64,000 nt of DNA from Blepharisma japonicum (GCA_949751835.1 CATKHK010000075.1:1-64000), one strand, 5' to 3'; counted from the stretch's first letter, positions 1-12,224 are shown. Notes: generated by a model not told the origin, from the letters alone. Made by a program: numbers and translations.

Positions 1-286
1 GTGAGCTATCAGTGAGTTTTCCAGCCATTCAGCCAATAATTTCATGATGATATAAGTGGGCATGCAAAGACATCATAAAGTAGGCTTCTTTGTGAATTGT
101 TACTGAAATCATTGATGAGGATGCAGCAATGAGAGGGACCAGCTCATGGAGACTTTGAGTCCTTGTGAGCTTTGGAAATCGGGGCTTTCTAACTCGCTTT
201 GCTGGTAAAATTTCTGTTTGTGAAGTTGGCGCATTTGAATCAGTCAAGTTTTCTGACTGATGTTTTTCAGAGGGAAAGTCCTGCAT
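1..286 (-). CDS. MPN/JAMM-domain protein, MPND/MYSM1-like (5' part)
   Basis: The frame starts at ATG 284-286 and runs leftward off the window; TGA at 29-31 is read as Trp. The N-terminal 55 residues are basic and low complexity (KRVRKPRFPKLTR). From about residue 57 the sequence ITIHKEAYFMMSLHAHLY followed by HHEIIGWMAGK resembles the start of an MPN domain in the MPND/MYSM1 branch of JAMM metalloproteases, where the Glu of the E-[IV]-[IV]-G motif is part of the zinc site. The HxHxxxxxxxD part of the JAMM motif lies beyond the edge, so catalytic competence cannot be judged. If intact it would be a deubiquitinase-type or chromatin-linked isopeptidase; that is inferred from family resemblance of a short segment. 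Confidence 0.55.
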
Positions 287-516
287 ATTGATATTTATTC
301 TATTTAAATTATTAGAAATGAAGCAGATGCGTAATAAAGCGAAGACTTATAACTTTATTAAATATTTAGCCGCAATCTTTAAATTAGCCTAGATAGTGAG
401 CATTAATAATGATCGACTCAAATAAATTGAATTTTACTTTGAAAACAACAAAAAATAAGTTAACAATCTATATGATATTATCGATCATCAATAAATAATT
501 CGAGGTGAAATATAAA

Positions 517-2679
517 ATGGAATCTTTGCAAAATCTATGATGGGAAGAAGAAGTTGCAGAAAAATATCAAACTCTAAAAAGGTTCTCGTACTTACTTATG
601 GGAATTTATATAATATACTGAGTTTTCAGTTTTATTTTTGATGTTGACTTATCACAATTCACTATTACATACTTTCCATATGCATCAGCTCATTCAGTGC
701 TATGCTTATTGCTGTATTATATTGATAAAAAAAGCGCTAAGCTCAAGTCAATATTTTCAATTGCATTTTCAGAGTACAATTGTACAATATGGTGGCTTAT
801 GGGAATGAGTGATGAATGCAAATCAGCAGGGTTGTTATTTGCACTATTATCATCCTCATTTATAAATATCTGTGAATGGCCTTTTATACCAAATCCTTGA
901 ATTAAAGATTTAGTTTTACTTAAGCATCTTTTAATGTGGCATTATTATTGACTCTTTGCCAATAATATCAAGCTTGATTCAAATTGTATGCATCCTTTGC
1001 TAACGTTTCTTGTCTTACTTGTATGTGGACTGAGATCACGCCTAGTGAAAACAATATCTTATGAAAGATTCATATCAAGAAAACACTTGGAAATCACAGA
1101 AAAAAATTTAAGCTTGATTTTTAATCTATTTCCTGATGGAATTTTGATAATATCAAATGAGAATTCTGTGATTTATTCAAATGCAAAATTTACAAGGCTT
1201 TTAAATTGCAGTATTGAAGAGGTAATGGACAAGTTATCAAAAGTCGAATATTGCCAAGGTAAAAAATACTCTAATTTCTCAGATTCCAATTTATTGATTG
1301 ATGATATTAGTATGATAAGAAACTTGCAGGTAAATCAAGAAATTGTATTTGGGTTAAGCAAGCTTGGAGTGGCAAATTTGGAATGGAGAGGACAAAAAGT
1401 ATTGTGGGAAAATAGCGAGGCGAAGCTGGTAACAGTAAGGGATGCAAATCATCTGATTGAGTTGGAGCAAACAATATCTGATAATAAACTGAAAAATATT
1501 TTGTTGAGATCTGTTTCACATGAACTAAGGACTCCAATAAACGCAATATCCTTTCTTTCAGAGTCACTCTTAGAAGAGAATGATATTAAAAGCAACACAA
1601 AATACAGTGAAAGACTCAATATAATTTCAGTTTCATCTAAATTGTTGATATCGCTCATCAATGATTTATTGGATTATTCTAGAATTCTTGCTGGAGTTTT
1701 TTCAATACAAAAAAACAATTTTTTATTAATAAATGTGATAACTGATGCAATTAAGCTTATTAAAATTCAAGCAGAAAAGAAAGGAATCGAGATTCTCATG
1801 AGATTAGATCCTGAACTCCCAAAATTTATATATTCAGATCCTTTGAGAATAAGCCAAATTTTACTTAATTTACTGAGTAATGCTTTAAAGTTTACTTTAA
1901 AAGGAACTATCGAGGTATGCTGCCTTTCTTATAGTTATGGAAAAATAAAGATTATAATTAAAGACACAGGAATAGGAATAGGAGATAACAAAATGCATGA
2001 ATTGTTTAAAGAATTTGCTACTCTATGCATGCCAATTCTAAATCCTAATGGATGCGGCCTAGGCCTATATATCTCTAACTGGATCGTAAAGCAGCTAGGA
2101 GGCCATGAAATAGAGGTAGAATCCATATTAAACATAGGATCTTCTTTTTCCTTTATAATTGATACATTGGAAAATATAAATACCCAAACTCTAAATTTTG
2201 AAATAGCGCCCGACTGAATTACTCCTACAGAAGGTGAAGCCAATTTTACCCAAAACGATTTCAATAAAATTCTTAGTGATAAAAAGCGAAAAAAGGTCTT
2301 GATTGTCGATGATAACGATTTCAATCGATATGTGCTTGGAAATTTGCTGATGTCGAATGGAATTTTATTTGATGAAGCTTGCACAGGGCGTGAGGCGATA
2401 GATTTAGTTGAGGAAAGAAGTTTGAAAAAAATCTCTTATAAGCTTGTCATTATGGATGGTAGTATGCCTGAGCTTAATGGCTGAGATGCAGCTAGAGCTA
2501 TACACAATTTGAAACTATCAGGGATAATTGAAGATATACCTATAATTATTGGATATACTGCTTTTAGCTCTGAGGAAGAGCTAAGGCTTTGCATTGAGTC
2601 AGGAATGAGAGAATGTCTTATTAAACCTTGCAGCTCAAAAATAATAATTGAAAAGGTTTTTCATTATCTCAAATGGTAA
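517..2679 (+). CDS. Transmembrane hybrid histidine kinase, array copy 1
   Basis: A 720-residue protein from ATG 517 to TAA 2677, with TGA codons read as Trp. Order: a short N-terminus with a Trp-Trp-acidic motif (residues 8-13), about six hydrophobic segments (roughly 25-190), a PAS-like region from about 199 (FNLFPDGILII), HisKA with phospho-acceptor His335 in SVSHELRTPINAI, and HATPase with N-box LLNLLSNALKFT (about 449), G1 DTGIGIG (about 483) and G2 GCGLGLY (about 513). The REC domain has the acidic pair VDDND, phospho-acceptor Asp647 in MDGSMPELNG, and Lys703 in LIKPC. All phosphorelay residues are present, so it should autophosphorylate on His and pass phosphate to its own receiver. The ligand is unknown. 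No intron. First of four tandem copies. Confidence 0.93.
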
Positions 2680-3403
2680 TTATTGAAGGTTTATCTGTCT
2701 TGTTGTTGAAAAATTATATACTCAAAAATAAACATTGTAAAATAATTTTTGATAATGAGTAATTTTAATTTTATTGTAATGATAATATTTTTGCATATTA
2801 ATTTATAGTAAAAAATGAAGTTAATTCTCAAATATATATGCAAAATTAAAATCTTAATGAAATGTTTAAGAAATTAAATTATTTATTTTGCTAAAATTCC
2901 GATGCTTTGCACCATACTGCTAGATATTAAAAAATCTATATCAGCTTTTATCGATAAATATTTGATAAATTCATATTATGATATTCTAAAATTTATAATC
3001 AATTTTTCACAAATCTCTATCAATGCGAATCAAATAATCAAACTGAAAATTTTCAATTATATAGCAGTAAATAGTATAATAAAAATCAGAATAAAGCCAA
3101 ATTTTAAATTCTGTTGGGATATTCATAAATTTTTAATAATTTTTTATCAATTATTATTGTTTTTTGTTCTGTTTAATTGAATCTATGCATATGCAGAACA
3201 CTCAACTTAACAATTATAAATTTGCTTCGTATTTTATTTTTAATAAATTGTATATGGCTAAACAATGCTTATTTAGAAGAGTTTTCATAATGATTGATTC
3301 AACACCTATTAAATTAAAGTAAATCCCCAAAATTAAGCTTGTAATCAATATTAATTTTATTTTTTGTTCAATGTTTAACTATTACTGGCGATCATTCACT
3401 ATA
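2680..3403 (+). other. AT-rich intergenic region between kinase copies 1 and 2
   Basis: Very AT-rich spacer. A 92-codon frame at 2902-3180 has Ile/Lys/Phe-rich composition expected of random AT-rich sequence and no recognisable domain, so it is not called as a gene. Presumably carries the 3' end of copy 1 and the promoter of copy 2. Confidence 0.6.
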
Positions 3404-5568
3404 ATGGATAAATTGAGAAGTGCCTGGTGGGAGGAAGAGATAGCAGAAAACTACCATATCTTAAAAAAATTTAATTACCGGCGAACTAAACTCTCCATCA
3501 TATCATTTAGCTTGTTCTCTATAGGATATTTTATCCTTTCTTTTAAATGCTGAAATTATGTAATGCTGACTTTTCAAATGACTTCTATACAGCTGCTTAT
3601 ATATTTCTTAGTGATTTTTTTTGAAAGAAAAGGGGTTCTTGCTAAAACTATATTTGCCATCGTGCTTTCTGAGTATAACTGTTTTATTTGGTGGCTGATG
3701 GGAAGAAGTCAATATAGATCTGCAAAATTATTATTATCAAATGTATCACTTTCATACACAAATATTTTTGAATGGCCTTTCATTAGAAATTCTTATTTAA
3801 GAGTATTTATAATGATAAAACACATACTTTTCTGGCACTATTCTAGTTATTTTGAGTTAGAAGATGCTGAAAGAGAGCTTCTTATGCCCCACCTTATATC
3901 CTTTTTACTAATATGATTATGCGATTTATATGTTAGAAATATAAAGGGAAACTCTTTTGAACGGTTTTTGTCTCGAAAACACCTCGAAAGCGCAGAAAAA
4001 AGGCTGAGCGTTATTTTCAATTTATTTCCTGACGGAATTTTAATTATTTCTGAAGAAAAGTCAATTCTATATGTTAACGCTATCATAACTAGATTTTTAA
4101 ACTGTGAGAAATCACGAATAATGGAAACTTTATCATCAATTGAATATTGCCAAGGGAAAAAATACTCACTTTTATCAGATTCTAACAAATTAATCGACGA
4201 TATCCACCTTGTTCCACAATTGGAACTCAACCAGCAAGTGCTGCTTGGACTAAGCCAAACTGAAGCATCAAATTTGGAATGGAGAGCTCAAAAAGTGCAG
4301 TGAGATGACCAAGAAGCTATATTATTAACAGTGCGAAATGCAAACCACATCATAAACTTAGAGCAATCAATTTCAGACAATAAGTTGAAAAACGTTTTGT
4401 TAAGATCTGTATCTCACGAATTGAGAACCCCTATAAATGCAATTATTTCTATGTCGGAATCATTAAAGACAGAGCCAGAGGTGTCTGGAAATGAAAGTTT
4501 TAAGGAGAAATTAGCAATTGTCTTTGTTTCTTCAAAACTGTTACTTTCTTTGGTAAACGATTTATTGGATTATTCAAGAATATTAGCTGGAGCTTTTTCC
4601 ATTCAAAAAACCAAGTGTTTATTAAGAAGTATAGTTTATGACTCAGTCAATTTGGTAAAGATCCAGGCTGAGAAGAAAGGACTAAAATTGTATACAAGGA
4701 TTGATTCGAATCTTCCAGCATATATTTATACAGATCCTTAAGATTGAGCCAAATGCTACTTAACCTCCTCAGCAACGCTTTGAAGTTCACACTTAAAGGG
4801 TGAATTGAAGTGTGTTGTGTATTAGTTTCCAAAGGAAAACTAAAGATAATTGTTAACGACACAGGTATTGGCATTGAAGAAGGAAAGCTCTCGACAATCT
4901 TCAAAGAATTCAGCACTCAATTAAACGCCACAATAAACCCTTCAGGCTGTGGACTCGGATTATTTATTTCAAATGCAATTTCAAAGGAGCTCGGCTCTCA
5001 GCCAATAGAAGTCCGTTCAGAACTTCGCAAAGGGTCCTCTTTTAGCTTCTCAGTCGATATAGGTGAAGAGCCCACGTCTGAGGAGCCTTTATTTGAAGAA
5101 TTTAATGCACCTTTAGTTTCTGAAGATCTCCCTCTATTCCAAGTCAAAGATTTCAGTAAGCTTATTGAAAAAGAATTTCCAAAGGTCTTGGTGGTTGATG
5201 ATAATGATTTTAATAGAATTGCTGTAGGAACTTTGCTGCTTCACTATGGAATTTTGTTCACTGAGTGCTGCACTGGAAAAGAAGCTATAGCAGCAGTAGA
5301 AGAAAGCGACAAGAAAAAGAAGCCTTATAAACTGATCATTATGGATGGGAGCATGCCTGAACTGAATGGCTGGGATGCTGCAAAAATTATACATCAATGA
5401 TTTTTTGATGGAAAAATTGAAGTTCTGCCAATAATTATTGGGTACACTGCTTTTAGTTCAGAAGAAGAGTTGAATCTATGCACGACGTCAGGGATGAAGG
5501 AATGTTTGATTAAACCTTGTAATCCTGAAGTTTTAATTGGTAAAGTTTTGCACTATTTGTCAACGTAA
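3404..5568 (+). CDS. Transmembrane hybrid histidine kinase, array copy 2 (one-base frameshift)
   Basis: Paralogue of copy 1 beginning at ATG 3404 (MDKLRSAWWEEE; an in-frame ATG at 3371 is not conserved) and ending at TAA 5566. The same sensor, PAS-like, HisKA (His338 in SVSHELRTPINAI), HATPase and REC domains are recognisable. At about 4736-4742 the reading frame stops at CCT-TAA just after YTDP; the paralogues read DPLR here. One T fewer than in copies 1 and 3 shifts the downstream part by one base, after which homology is perfect to the end, including G2 GCGLGLF and MDGSMPELNGW. The rest shows no decay, which suggests a recent mutation, a sequencing or assembly indel in a T run, or less likely a -1 frameshift site. 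Without correction the product would end inside the ATPase domain, before the nucleotide-binding motifs, and lack REC. Confidence 0.85.
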
Positions 5569-6353
5569 CGAAACAAATTGTAATAACTTATTAAATTTTA
5601 AATTGATTAGCAAAATTTTTTAGAAACAGATAAAAATATAATTCTATCAAGATTTTAAGTTCAGTAATTGGCAATCATAAAACATTTTTGCAAATCGAAT
5701 TAAAATTTAAAAAACAAATACTAATGAAGATTGCAATTTTTTTTATAAATGGCATATGGTATTTTAAAGATTGGATCATAGAGTCTTTGGATCCATTATG
5801 AATTTTTTAATTATATTTGAGATTGCTCTAATTTTGGGAAATTCATTAGGTATATTCTATTAGAAAATAGAGCAATTATATATAAATAAAAATTGTGATA
5901 TTAAGGCCGAAATAATTTCTGCAGTAAATCTAAAGAAGAAAATTGGAAATTATTTCAATAATTGATAAAAGGCTTAAGCATAAATCCCTTAAATAAAACT
6001 ATTGCCAGCATATCAAAATTAAATAGCGTTTTATCTCTGTGCACCCCTATTAAAAAGTATTCACAAAGCTTTTAAGCCTCTAATATTCAAAAATTAAGAT
6101 CCACAATAAAAAATGGTTTTAAAGACCTTACAACAAATAATAAATAAATTTCGTAAAATGCATTTATTTTTTGTCCATTAATACAACTTTATGCTAATAT
6201 TATCAGAACTATTCGATATTTAAAATATGATTTCTGTTTTATTAATAATCAAATACCCAAATAGCTTTTCCCAATAGTTTTTACGATTTTTTCTAGAATT
6301 TAACACTCCAATCTAATTAGCACAAAAATTTAATTATTATTTACATATTTTTT
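5569..6353 (+). other. AT-rich intergenic region between kinase copies 2 and 3
   Basis: About 785 bp of AT-rich sequence with dense stops on both strands. No coding frame, RNA-like structure or repeat was recognised by eye. Confidence 0.5.
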
Positions 6354-8507
6354 ATGGAAAAGTTGCAAGCTATCTGGTGAGAAGAAGAAGTCAACGAAAA
6401 ATATTTGATTATAAAGAGATTCAATTATTCACTTTTGTGAATGATGGTCGCTATCTTGATATTTCAGCTACTATTCCTTTCAGAGTGATATGAAATAACT
6501 GTAAAATATACTCCTTTCGGATTAATGCATCTCCTAATATGCTTCCTTATAAAAAAACTGGAACGTCGCAGTGTTTCCGAAAAATCAGCTTTTTCTGTAG
6601 TCCTTTCCGAATTCAACTGCGCTCTGTGGTGGAGAATGAGCCGAATCGAGTGCCGAGATTGTGAAGTTTTACTCTCAATCCTTTCTTTCACATCTATTAA
6701 CATATGTGAGTGACCTTTTATTCAATCCAGCTTTAAAAGAAACATAGTATTATTTAAGCATCTCTTTATTTGGCATTATTATGACTATCTTTCAGGGGAT
6801 ATGACAATCAGTCAAGATTCCTTGCCTATGATGGTTTCTGGACTAGTTATGCTTTTATGTGAATTACATTGATGGCAAGTCCGGGATGGCTCATATGGGA
6901 AGTTTCTTTCAAGGACCAAGTTTGAAAACGCTGAAAAGAGGCTAAATTTGATTTTTAACTTATTTCCTGATGGGATATTGATAATGTCAGACAATGGAAA
7001 AATTTTATATTCCAATACAAATCTTACGAGGCTTTTAGGCTGCAATCTCACACAAGTTTTCTCCATGATCTCTTCAATGGAGTATAGTCAAGGCAAAAAA
7101 TACTCAGGCCTAACAAATTCGAATCGGCTCATTGATGATATTAATTTGATTCCAAGCCTTCACTTAAACCAAGAAATTGTCTTTGGGATCTGCAAAATTG
7201 GCTCTTCAAATTTAGAATGAAGAGGGCAAAAGGTACTATGAGAAGATCAAGAATCAATTTTATTGACTGTTCGGGATGCGAATCAAATTATCCAGCTCGA
7301 ACAAACTGTTTCTGACAACAAACTAAAAAATGTCCTTCTACGCTCAGTTTCGCACGAACTGAGGACTCCAATAAATGCAATCGTAGCTTTGGTTGATTCT
7401 TTAAAAGAAGAAATCGAAATTGTTAGGAATCAGAACTGGAAAGAGAAACTTGACATCATCTCTGTGTCTTCTCAGCTTTTATTGTCATTAGTGAATGATT
7501 TATTGGATTATTCAAGAATTCTAGCTGGGGTATTTTCTATTCAAAAATCAAAATTCTCATTCAGAAATTCTATTGGGAACGCAATACAGCTAGTAAAGAT
7601 CCAAGCTGAAAAGAAAGGATTAAATTTAATAACTCGTATAGACAAGGATCTACCAGTTTATGTCTTTTCGGATCCTTTGAGGCTTAATCAAGTGCTATTG
7701 AACCTTCTAGGAAATGCTTTGAAATTTACTTTAAAAGGCTACATCGAAATCTGCTGCTTGCTCGTGAGTAAAAACAAAGTAAAAATAATTGTCACTGACA
7801 CTGGCATTGGAATCGAAGAAAGGAAAATATCTACCTTATTTCAAGAATTTAATACCAATCATGACAGAAATTTAAATCCTTCTGGATGTGGCCTTGGATT
7901 ATTCATTTCTAACGTGATCGTTCAAGAACTGGGATCAAAATCAATAGAAGTGGAGTCTAAGCTTCATGAAGGCTCATCCTTTAGTTTTATAATCAATATC
8001 TCAGAAGAAAATTTCAATTTTGATGATTTAGAGTCTTCATTTACAGATGAAAGTATTTTAGAAAGCACCAGTCCAATATGAGTGAAAGATTTCACAGAAC
8101 TTCTGGAAAAAGAGTTTCCACAAGTTCTTATTGTCGATGACAATGATTTTAATAGATTTGCTTTGGGAACGCTTCTAAATAATAATGATATATTATTTTC
8201 AGAGGCTTGCACTGGAAGACAAGCTATCAAATGCGTAAAAGGAGCTGATGAAAGAAGTAAGCCTTACAAGTTAATTATTATGGACGGAAGTATGCCTGAG
8301 CTGGATGGGTGAGAAGCAGCAAAATTAATATTTGAAATGTATTATAAAGGGGAGATTCATAGTTTCCCAATAATTGTTGGCTACACAGCTTTTAGTTCGG
8401 ATTTAGAAATTTCAAAATGTATTGAAAGTGGAATGAAAGAATGCATTATTAAACCTTGCAAAGCAGAAATCCTAATCCAAAAAATCACAAAATATTTATC
8501 TATGTAG
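6354..8507 (+). CDS. Transmembrane hybrid histidine kinase, array copy 3
   Basis: A 717-residue protein from ATG 6354 (MEKLQAIWWEEEV) to TAG 8505, open only if TGA is Trp; many Trp codons here are TGA, including the second Trp of the N-terminal WW motif and the Trp of EWPFI. Domain order matches copy 1: hydrophobic sensor (to about residue 190), PAS-like region (FNLFPDGILIM), HisKA with His334, HATPase with LLNLLGNALKFT, DTGIGIEE and GCGLGLF, then REC with VDDNDFN, Asp644 in MDGSMPEL and Lys in IIKPC. All phosphorelay residues are intact. The sensor region is the most diverged part relative to copies 1, 2 and 4, as expected if ligand specificity varies. Confidence 0.93.
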
Positions 8508-8970
8508 ATATAAAATTATTTTAAAAATAATTATAATTTGCTTCGTAAATATATTAGATGCAATTAATAGACGGCTGCATTTTTTTCATTTGAGACATAT
8601 TAGAAAAATCAGAAAATTCTAAGAAAATTAAAGATTCTATTTACTGATTGATGCTGGATTCTTGGAATAAAAAGATCCTGAACTCTTTCAAAATCAAGCT
8701 AAACTATAGTAGTATTTAAGTCGAGGCAAATATCAAAAGAAGATCTCTCTGCTCTTTCGCTATAATAAGTTTGATGCTAGAAATATTTCTTATTTTTATA
8801 CATTATTAAATTTTCTATTAGCAAAAATAAAGAAAAGATTTTATAAGCTCTATTCACAGCTACTCCCAAGTCTGTCTTTCAAAATTTAAGTATCCAAGTA
8901 ATAGACTTTCTGGGAAGTATGGACTGGCTTAACTATTCCAGATTTTTTTTTATTCTCATATAATATATAA
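8508..8970 (+). other. AT-rich intergenic region between kinase copies 3 and 4
   Basis: About 460 bp without a coding frame. The sequence is slightly less extreme in AT around 8700-8760, but no gene, repeat or RNA was recognised. Confidence 0.5.
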
Positions 8971-11136
8971 ATGGAAAGACTCCGTACCCTCTGGTGGCAA
9001 GAAGAAGTAGACGAAAAATACAAAATCCTCAAAAGATTCAACTATTCCCGATTATTCTTAGTTCTATCTTTTTGAGCAACACTTTGACTTTTACAGTCAA
9101 TAACTCCAATTAGATGGCTCAAAATAGAATGACTTCATTTTATCTATGGCATAGTTCAATTAGCAGCATGCTGTTTAATAAAAATCGTAGATAAAAAAGG
9201 AGAACGTTGCAAATCAATTTTTGCAATTTTACTTGCAGAATGTAATTGCTTAGGATGGTGGGCTTTGGGAACTTATAAATATAATTCTTCGAGACTTTTG
9301 TTTTGCAATTTATCACTCACTTGCATTAAAGTCTGCGAATGGCCTTTTATCCAAGCGTCATGGCTTAGATTTTTTATTATTTGCAAGCATTTAGTGATGT
9401 GGCATTATATAAGCTACTTCAATGGGGAATTGGATTTTTCTGCTGACTCAGTTCCTCACCTTATGGCGTTTTTAACTTTTTTCCTTAGCAATATCTATTG
9501 CCAACACGCAAAGCAAAATTCACTTGATAGATTTCTCTCAAGAAAAAATCTTGAAAATGCTGAAAAGCGATTGAGTGTCCTTTTTAATCTTTTCCCTGAT
9601 GGCTTATTGATATTATCAAATCTGAAGTCAATTTTATATTCCAACGTAGTATTAACAAGACTTTTGTCTTGTGATATCGACCAAATTGTCTCAAAAATAT
9701 CTGAAATCGAGTATTGCCAGGACAAAAAATACTCTGATTTGTCGAACTCTAATAGGTTGATTGATGATATTGATTTAATTCACAAATTACAGTTAAACCA
9801 GCAGGTTGTTCTTGGCCTAAGCCAATCTGGCCATTTAAATTTAGAATGGAGAGCTCAAAAAGTGTTATGGGATGAAGGTCAAGAAGCGATTTTACTGACT
9901 GTAAAAGATGCAAATCATATTATTCAGCTGGAGCAAACCCTTGGTGATAACAGATTGAAAAATGTGCTTTTAAGGTCTGTTTCTCATGAATTGAGAACCC
10001 CAATTAATGCGATTACATCTTTGTCAGACTCGCTTACCAGTGAAAAAGAAATTTTATGTAATGAAAAAATTTCTGCTAAATTAAATATCATTTCAGTTTC
10101 GTCAAAACTTTTACTTTCACTGGTAAATGACTTATTAGATTACTCAAGAATTCTAGCTAGAGCCTTTTCTATACAAAAATCAAAATTCTGCTTGAGAAGC
10201 GCTATTAATGATGCAGTGCAGCTTATAAAACTTCAGGCTGACAAGAAGAACTTGAAAATCATTGTGAGAATCGATCCTCAAATTCCTGATTCAATTTATT
10301 CTGACCGTTTAAGATTTAGCCAAATCCTGCTAAATCTTTTATCAAATGCACTTAAATTTACATTTACAGGTTATATAGATATTTGCTGTTCACTCAGCTC
10401 TAAAGGAAAGATGCATTTAACAATAAAAGATACAGGAATTGGCATTGAAAGTTCTAAACTTTCCAACATTTTTAAAGAATTCAACACTCTAAGTAGCCCA
10501 GCTTTAAATCCTTCAGGGTGTGGGCTGGGTTTGTTTATATCAAACATAATTGCAAAAGAGTTAGGAAGTGAATCAATTGAAGCCCAATCCGACCTCGGCA
10601 AAGGGTCGTGCTTTGGCTTATCGATTGATATTTATGAAAGCAAAACACCAATAGAAATTCGTGAATTTGAGGAATTTGAGATTTCATCTGAAGATGTATT
10701 ACCTGTACAAATAAAAAACTTTAGTGAGATCATTAAAAAGCAATATCCTCAGGTCTTAATTGTTGACGATAACGAATTCAATAGAGTCGCCCTTGGAGCT
10801 TTATTGAATCATCATGGAATTCTGTTTGAAGAGTCTTGCACTGGAATGCAAGCTGTTAAAAAGGTTAAAGAAGTTAGTGAAAAAAAGAAGCCATTCAAGC
10901 TAGTAATAATGGATGGAAGTATGCCAGAGCTAAATGGATGGGATGCTACAAAAATGATTCATCAACAATATTATGAAGGGCAAATTGAAAGCTTACCTAT
11001 TATTATTGGATACACAGCGTTTGGCTCAGACGCTGATGTATCTTTGTGCATAAATTCTGGAATGAAGGAGTGCCTTATAAAACCTTGCAGTTCTGAAATA
11101 TTAATGGAAAAAATATCAAAATATTTATATATATAA
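8971..11136 (+). CDS. Transmembrane hybrid histidine kinase, array copy 4
   Basis: A 721-residue intact member from ATG 8971 (MERLRTLWWQEEVDEKY) to TAA 11134. TGA as Trp occurs only in the first hundred codons; the remainder uses TGG, so this copy best shows the full domain set: hydrophobic sensor, PAS-like (FNLFPDGLLIL), HisKA His339 in SVSHELRTPINAI, HATPase LLNLLSNALKFT, DTGIGIES and GCGLGLF, and REC with VDDNEFN, Asp648 in MDGSMPELNGW and Lys in LIKPC. A short acidic linker (residues about 558-575) joins kinase and receiver. Likely a plasma-membrane or organelle receptor signalling through a phosphorelay; the downstream HPt partner is not in the window. Confidence 0.94.
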
Positions 11137-11326
11137 ATAAATAACTACAAAATATTATAAATAATTCACCTTAATTCCAAGATAAACCTTATAGATCCAG
11201 ATGATATTTTAATATTTATCTTTGCTTTTTACAAATTTTCGATTTAATAAAGCCATTTATTAAATAATGCATTTTTATCATATTTCTTATGAAATATTTA
11301 AACTTGAATTTTTTCATAAATGCTCT

Positions 11327-11849
11327 TTATCCTGAAAGGAAATTGCAGCAGCAAAGAGATGATCCTAAAATCATTGATTTAAAAGTGGAATTTCCATCTT
11401 GGGCCTGTTTGCAATAATAGCAAATACCATCCTCTATATAAGAAAGTTTTCTACATTTTTTGCATTGAGCAATTTTTATTATACTTTGTCTTGGATTTTC
11501 TTGTCTCTCTGCTGCTGTTTTGCTGCGATTTATTATATTGAGCAGGTTATCTGCAGGATCTTCTCGAATGGTTCCTGCATATTCGAATTCGTATCCTTTA
11601 ACCCAACCATCTTCAATTAGGAAATCGGAATCATCAGTATATGGCATTATTGCTCTTCCTTTTTTGGCAGCAGTTGTTTTCTCTAGCCAAATTTTCTTCA
11701 GGCTCGATAATATATTTTGAAGAAATTTTTGAAATATCTTTTTTGTGAGGATAAGAAGGATATGCTTCAGGGTAGTTTTCACTGAAGTAATTTCTTTCAA
11801 AAATTGATGTAGTTGTGAGGCTTCGTTGAAAGATGCTTGGTGCTTCCAT
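11327..11849 (-). CDS. Small zinc-ribbon protein, reading frame interrupted
   Basis: Two overlapping minus-strand frames look like halves of one gene. The N-terminal half starts at ATG 11849 (MEAPSIFQRSLTTTSIFERN) and stays protein-like to about 11690. The C-terminal half, in another frame, carries PYTDDSDFLIEDGWVKGYEF and a CxxC-x10-CxxC pair (CKKCRKL...ICYYCKQ), typical of a zinc ribbon, and ends at TAA 11327. The frame change lies about 11680-11760. No GT...AG intron of suitable length fits, so it is either an indel (real or assembly) or the N-terminal half is read differently. Not assigned to a family. It lies between the kinase array and the RNA candidate. Confidence 0.4.
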
Positions 11850-12224
11850 ATTAATAAAATATAATGAATTCTGGTGAATATATAAATTCCTTGATAAAGC
11901 CAGGGAAATGCTCATATTATTGTTTAAAATACTTTAATCAAGGATTATACAGGATTTAGATGACAAATACTAGCTATTTTATATTTATTCTCAATAGGAG
12001 ATAATTTTAGATTTTGAAGAAAATATTAAAATGGAGGTCTTAAATTTGAAGAAAATATTAAAATTGACATATTTTAGACAGCTTATTTTATTCTAAATAG
12101 AATCGAAAAAGAATTAAAAATAAGTTAAGTTAGCTTTTTCAACTTTTGCAAGATTACGCTTTGAATTATAAATCAATTTATAGGAACAATAAGCAAAATA
12201 AAGTCATGAATTGAAGATTCATTG
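11850..12224 (-). other. AT-rich spacer upstream of the zinc-ribbon ORF
   Basis: No coding frame. A short direct repeat is visible: the segment around 12013-12031 (TTTTGAAGAAAATATTAAAA-like) recurs about 30 bp downstream around 12045-12063. Nothing else recognised. Confidence 0.45.

Noticed and set aside
517-2679. In-frame TGA codons as signs of pseudogenes in the kinases
   Set aside because: TGA falls at conserved Trp positions and many genes here need the same reading, so they are sense codons.
2902-3180. 92-codon plus-strand frame between kinase copies 1 and 2
   Set aside because: Ile/Lys/Phe/Asn-rich composition typical of random AT-rich DNA, no domain, and not repeated in the other spacers.
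4736-4745. Programmed -1 frameshift in kinase copy 2
   Set aside because: No canonical slippery heptamer or downstream pseudoknot was recognised, and the other copies are uninterrupted; an indel or error is simpler.
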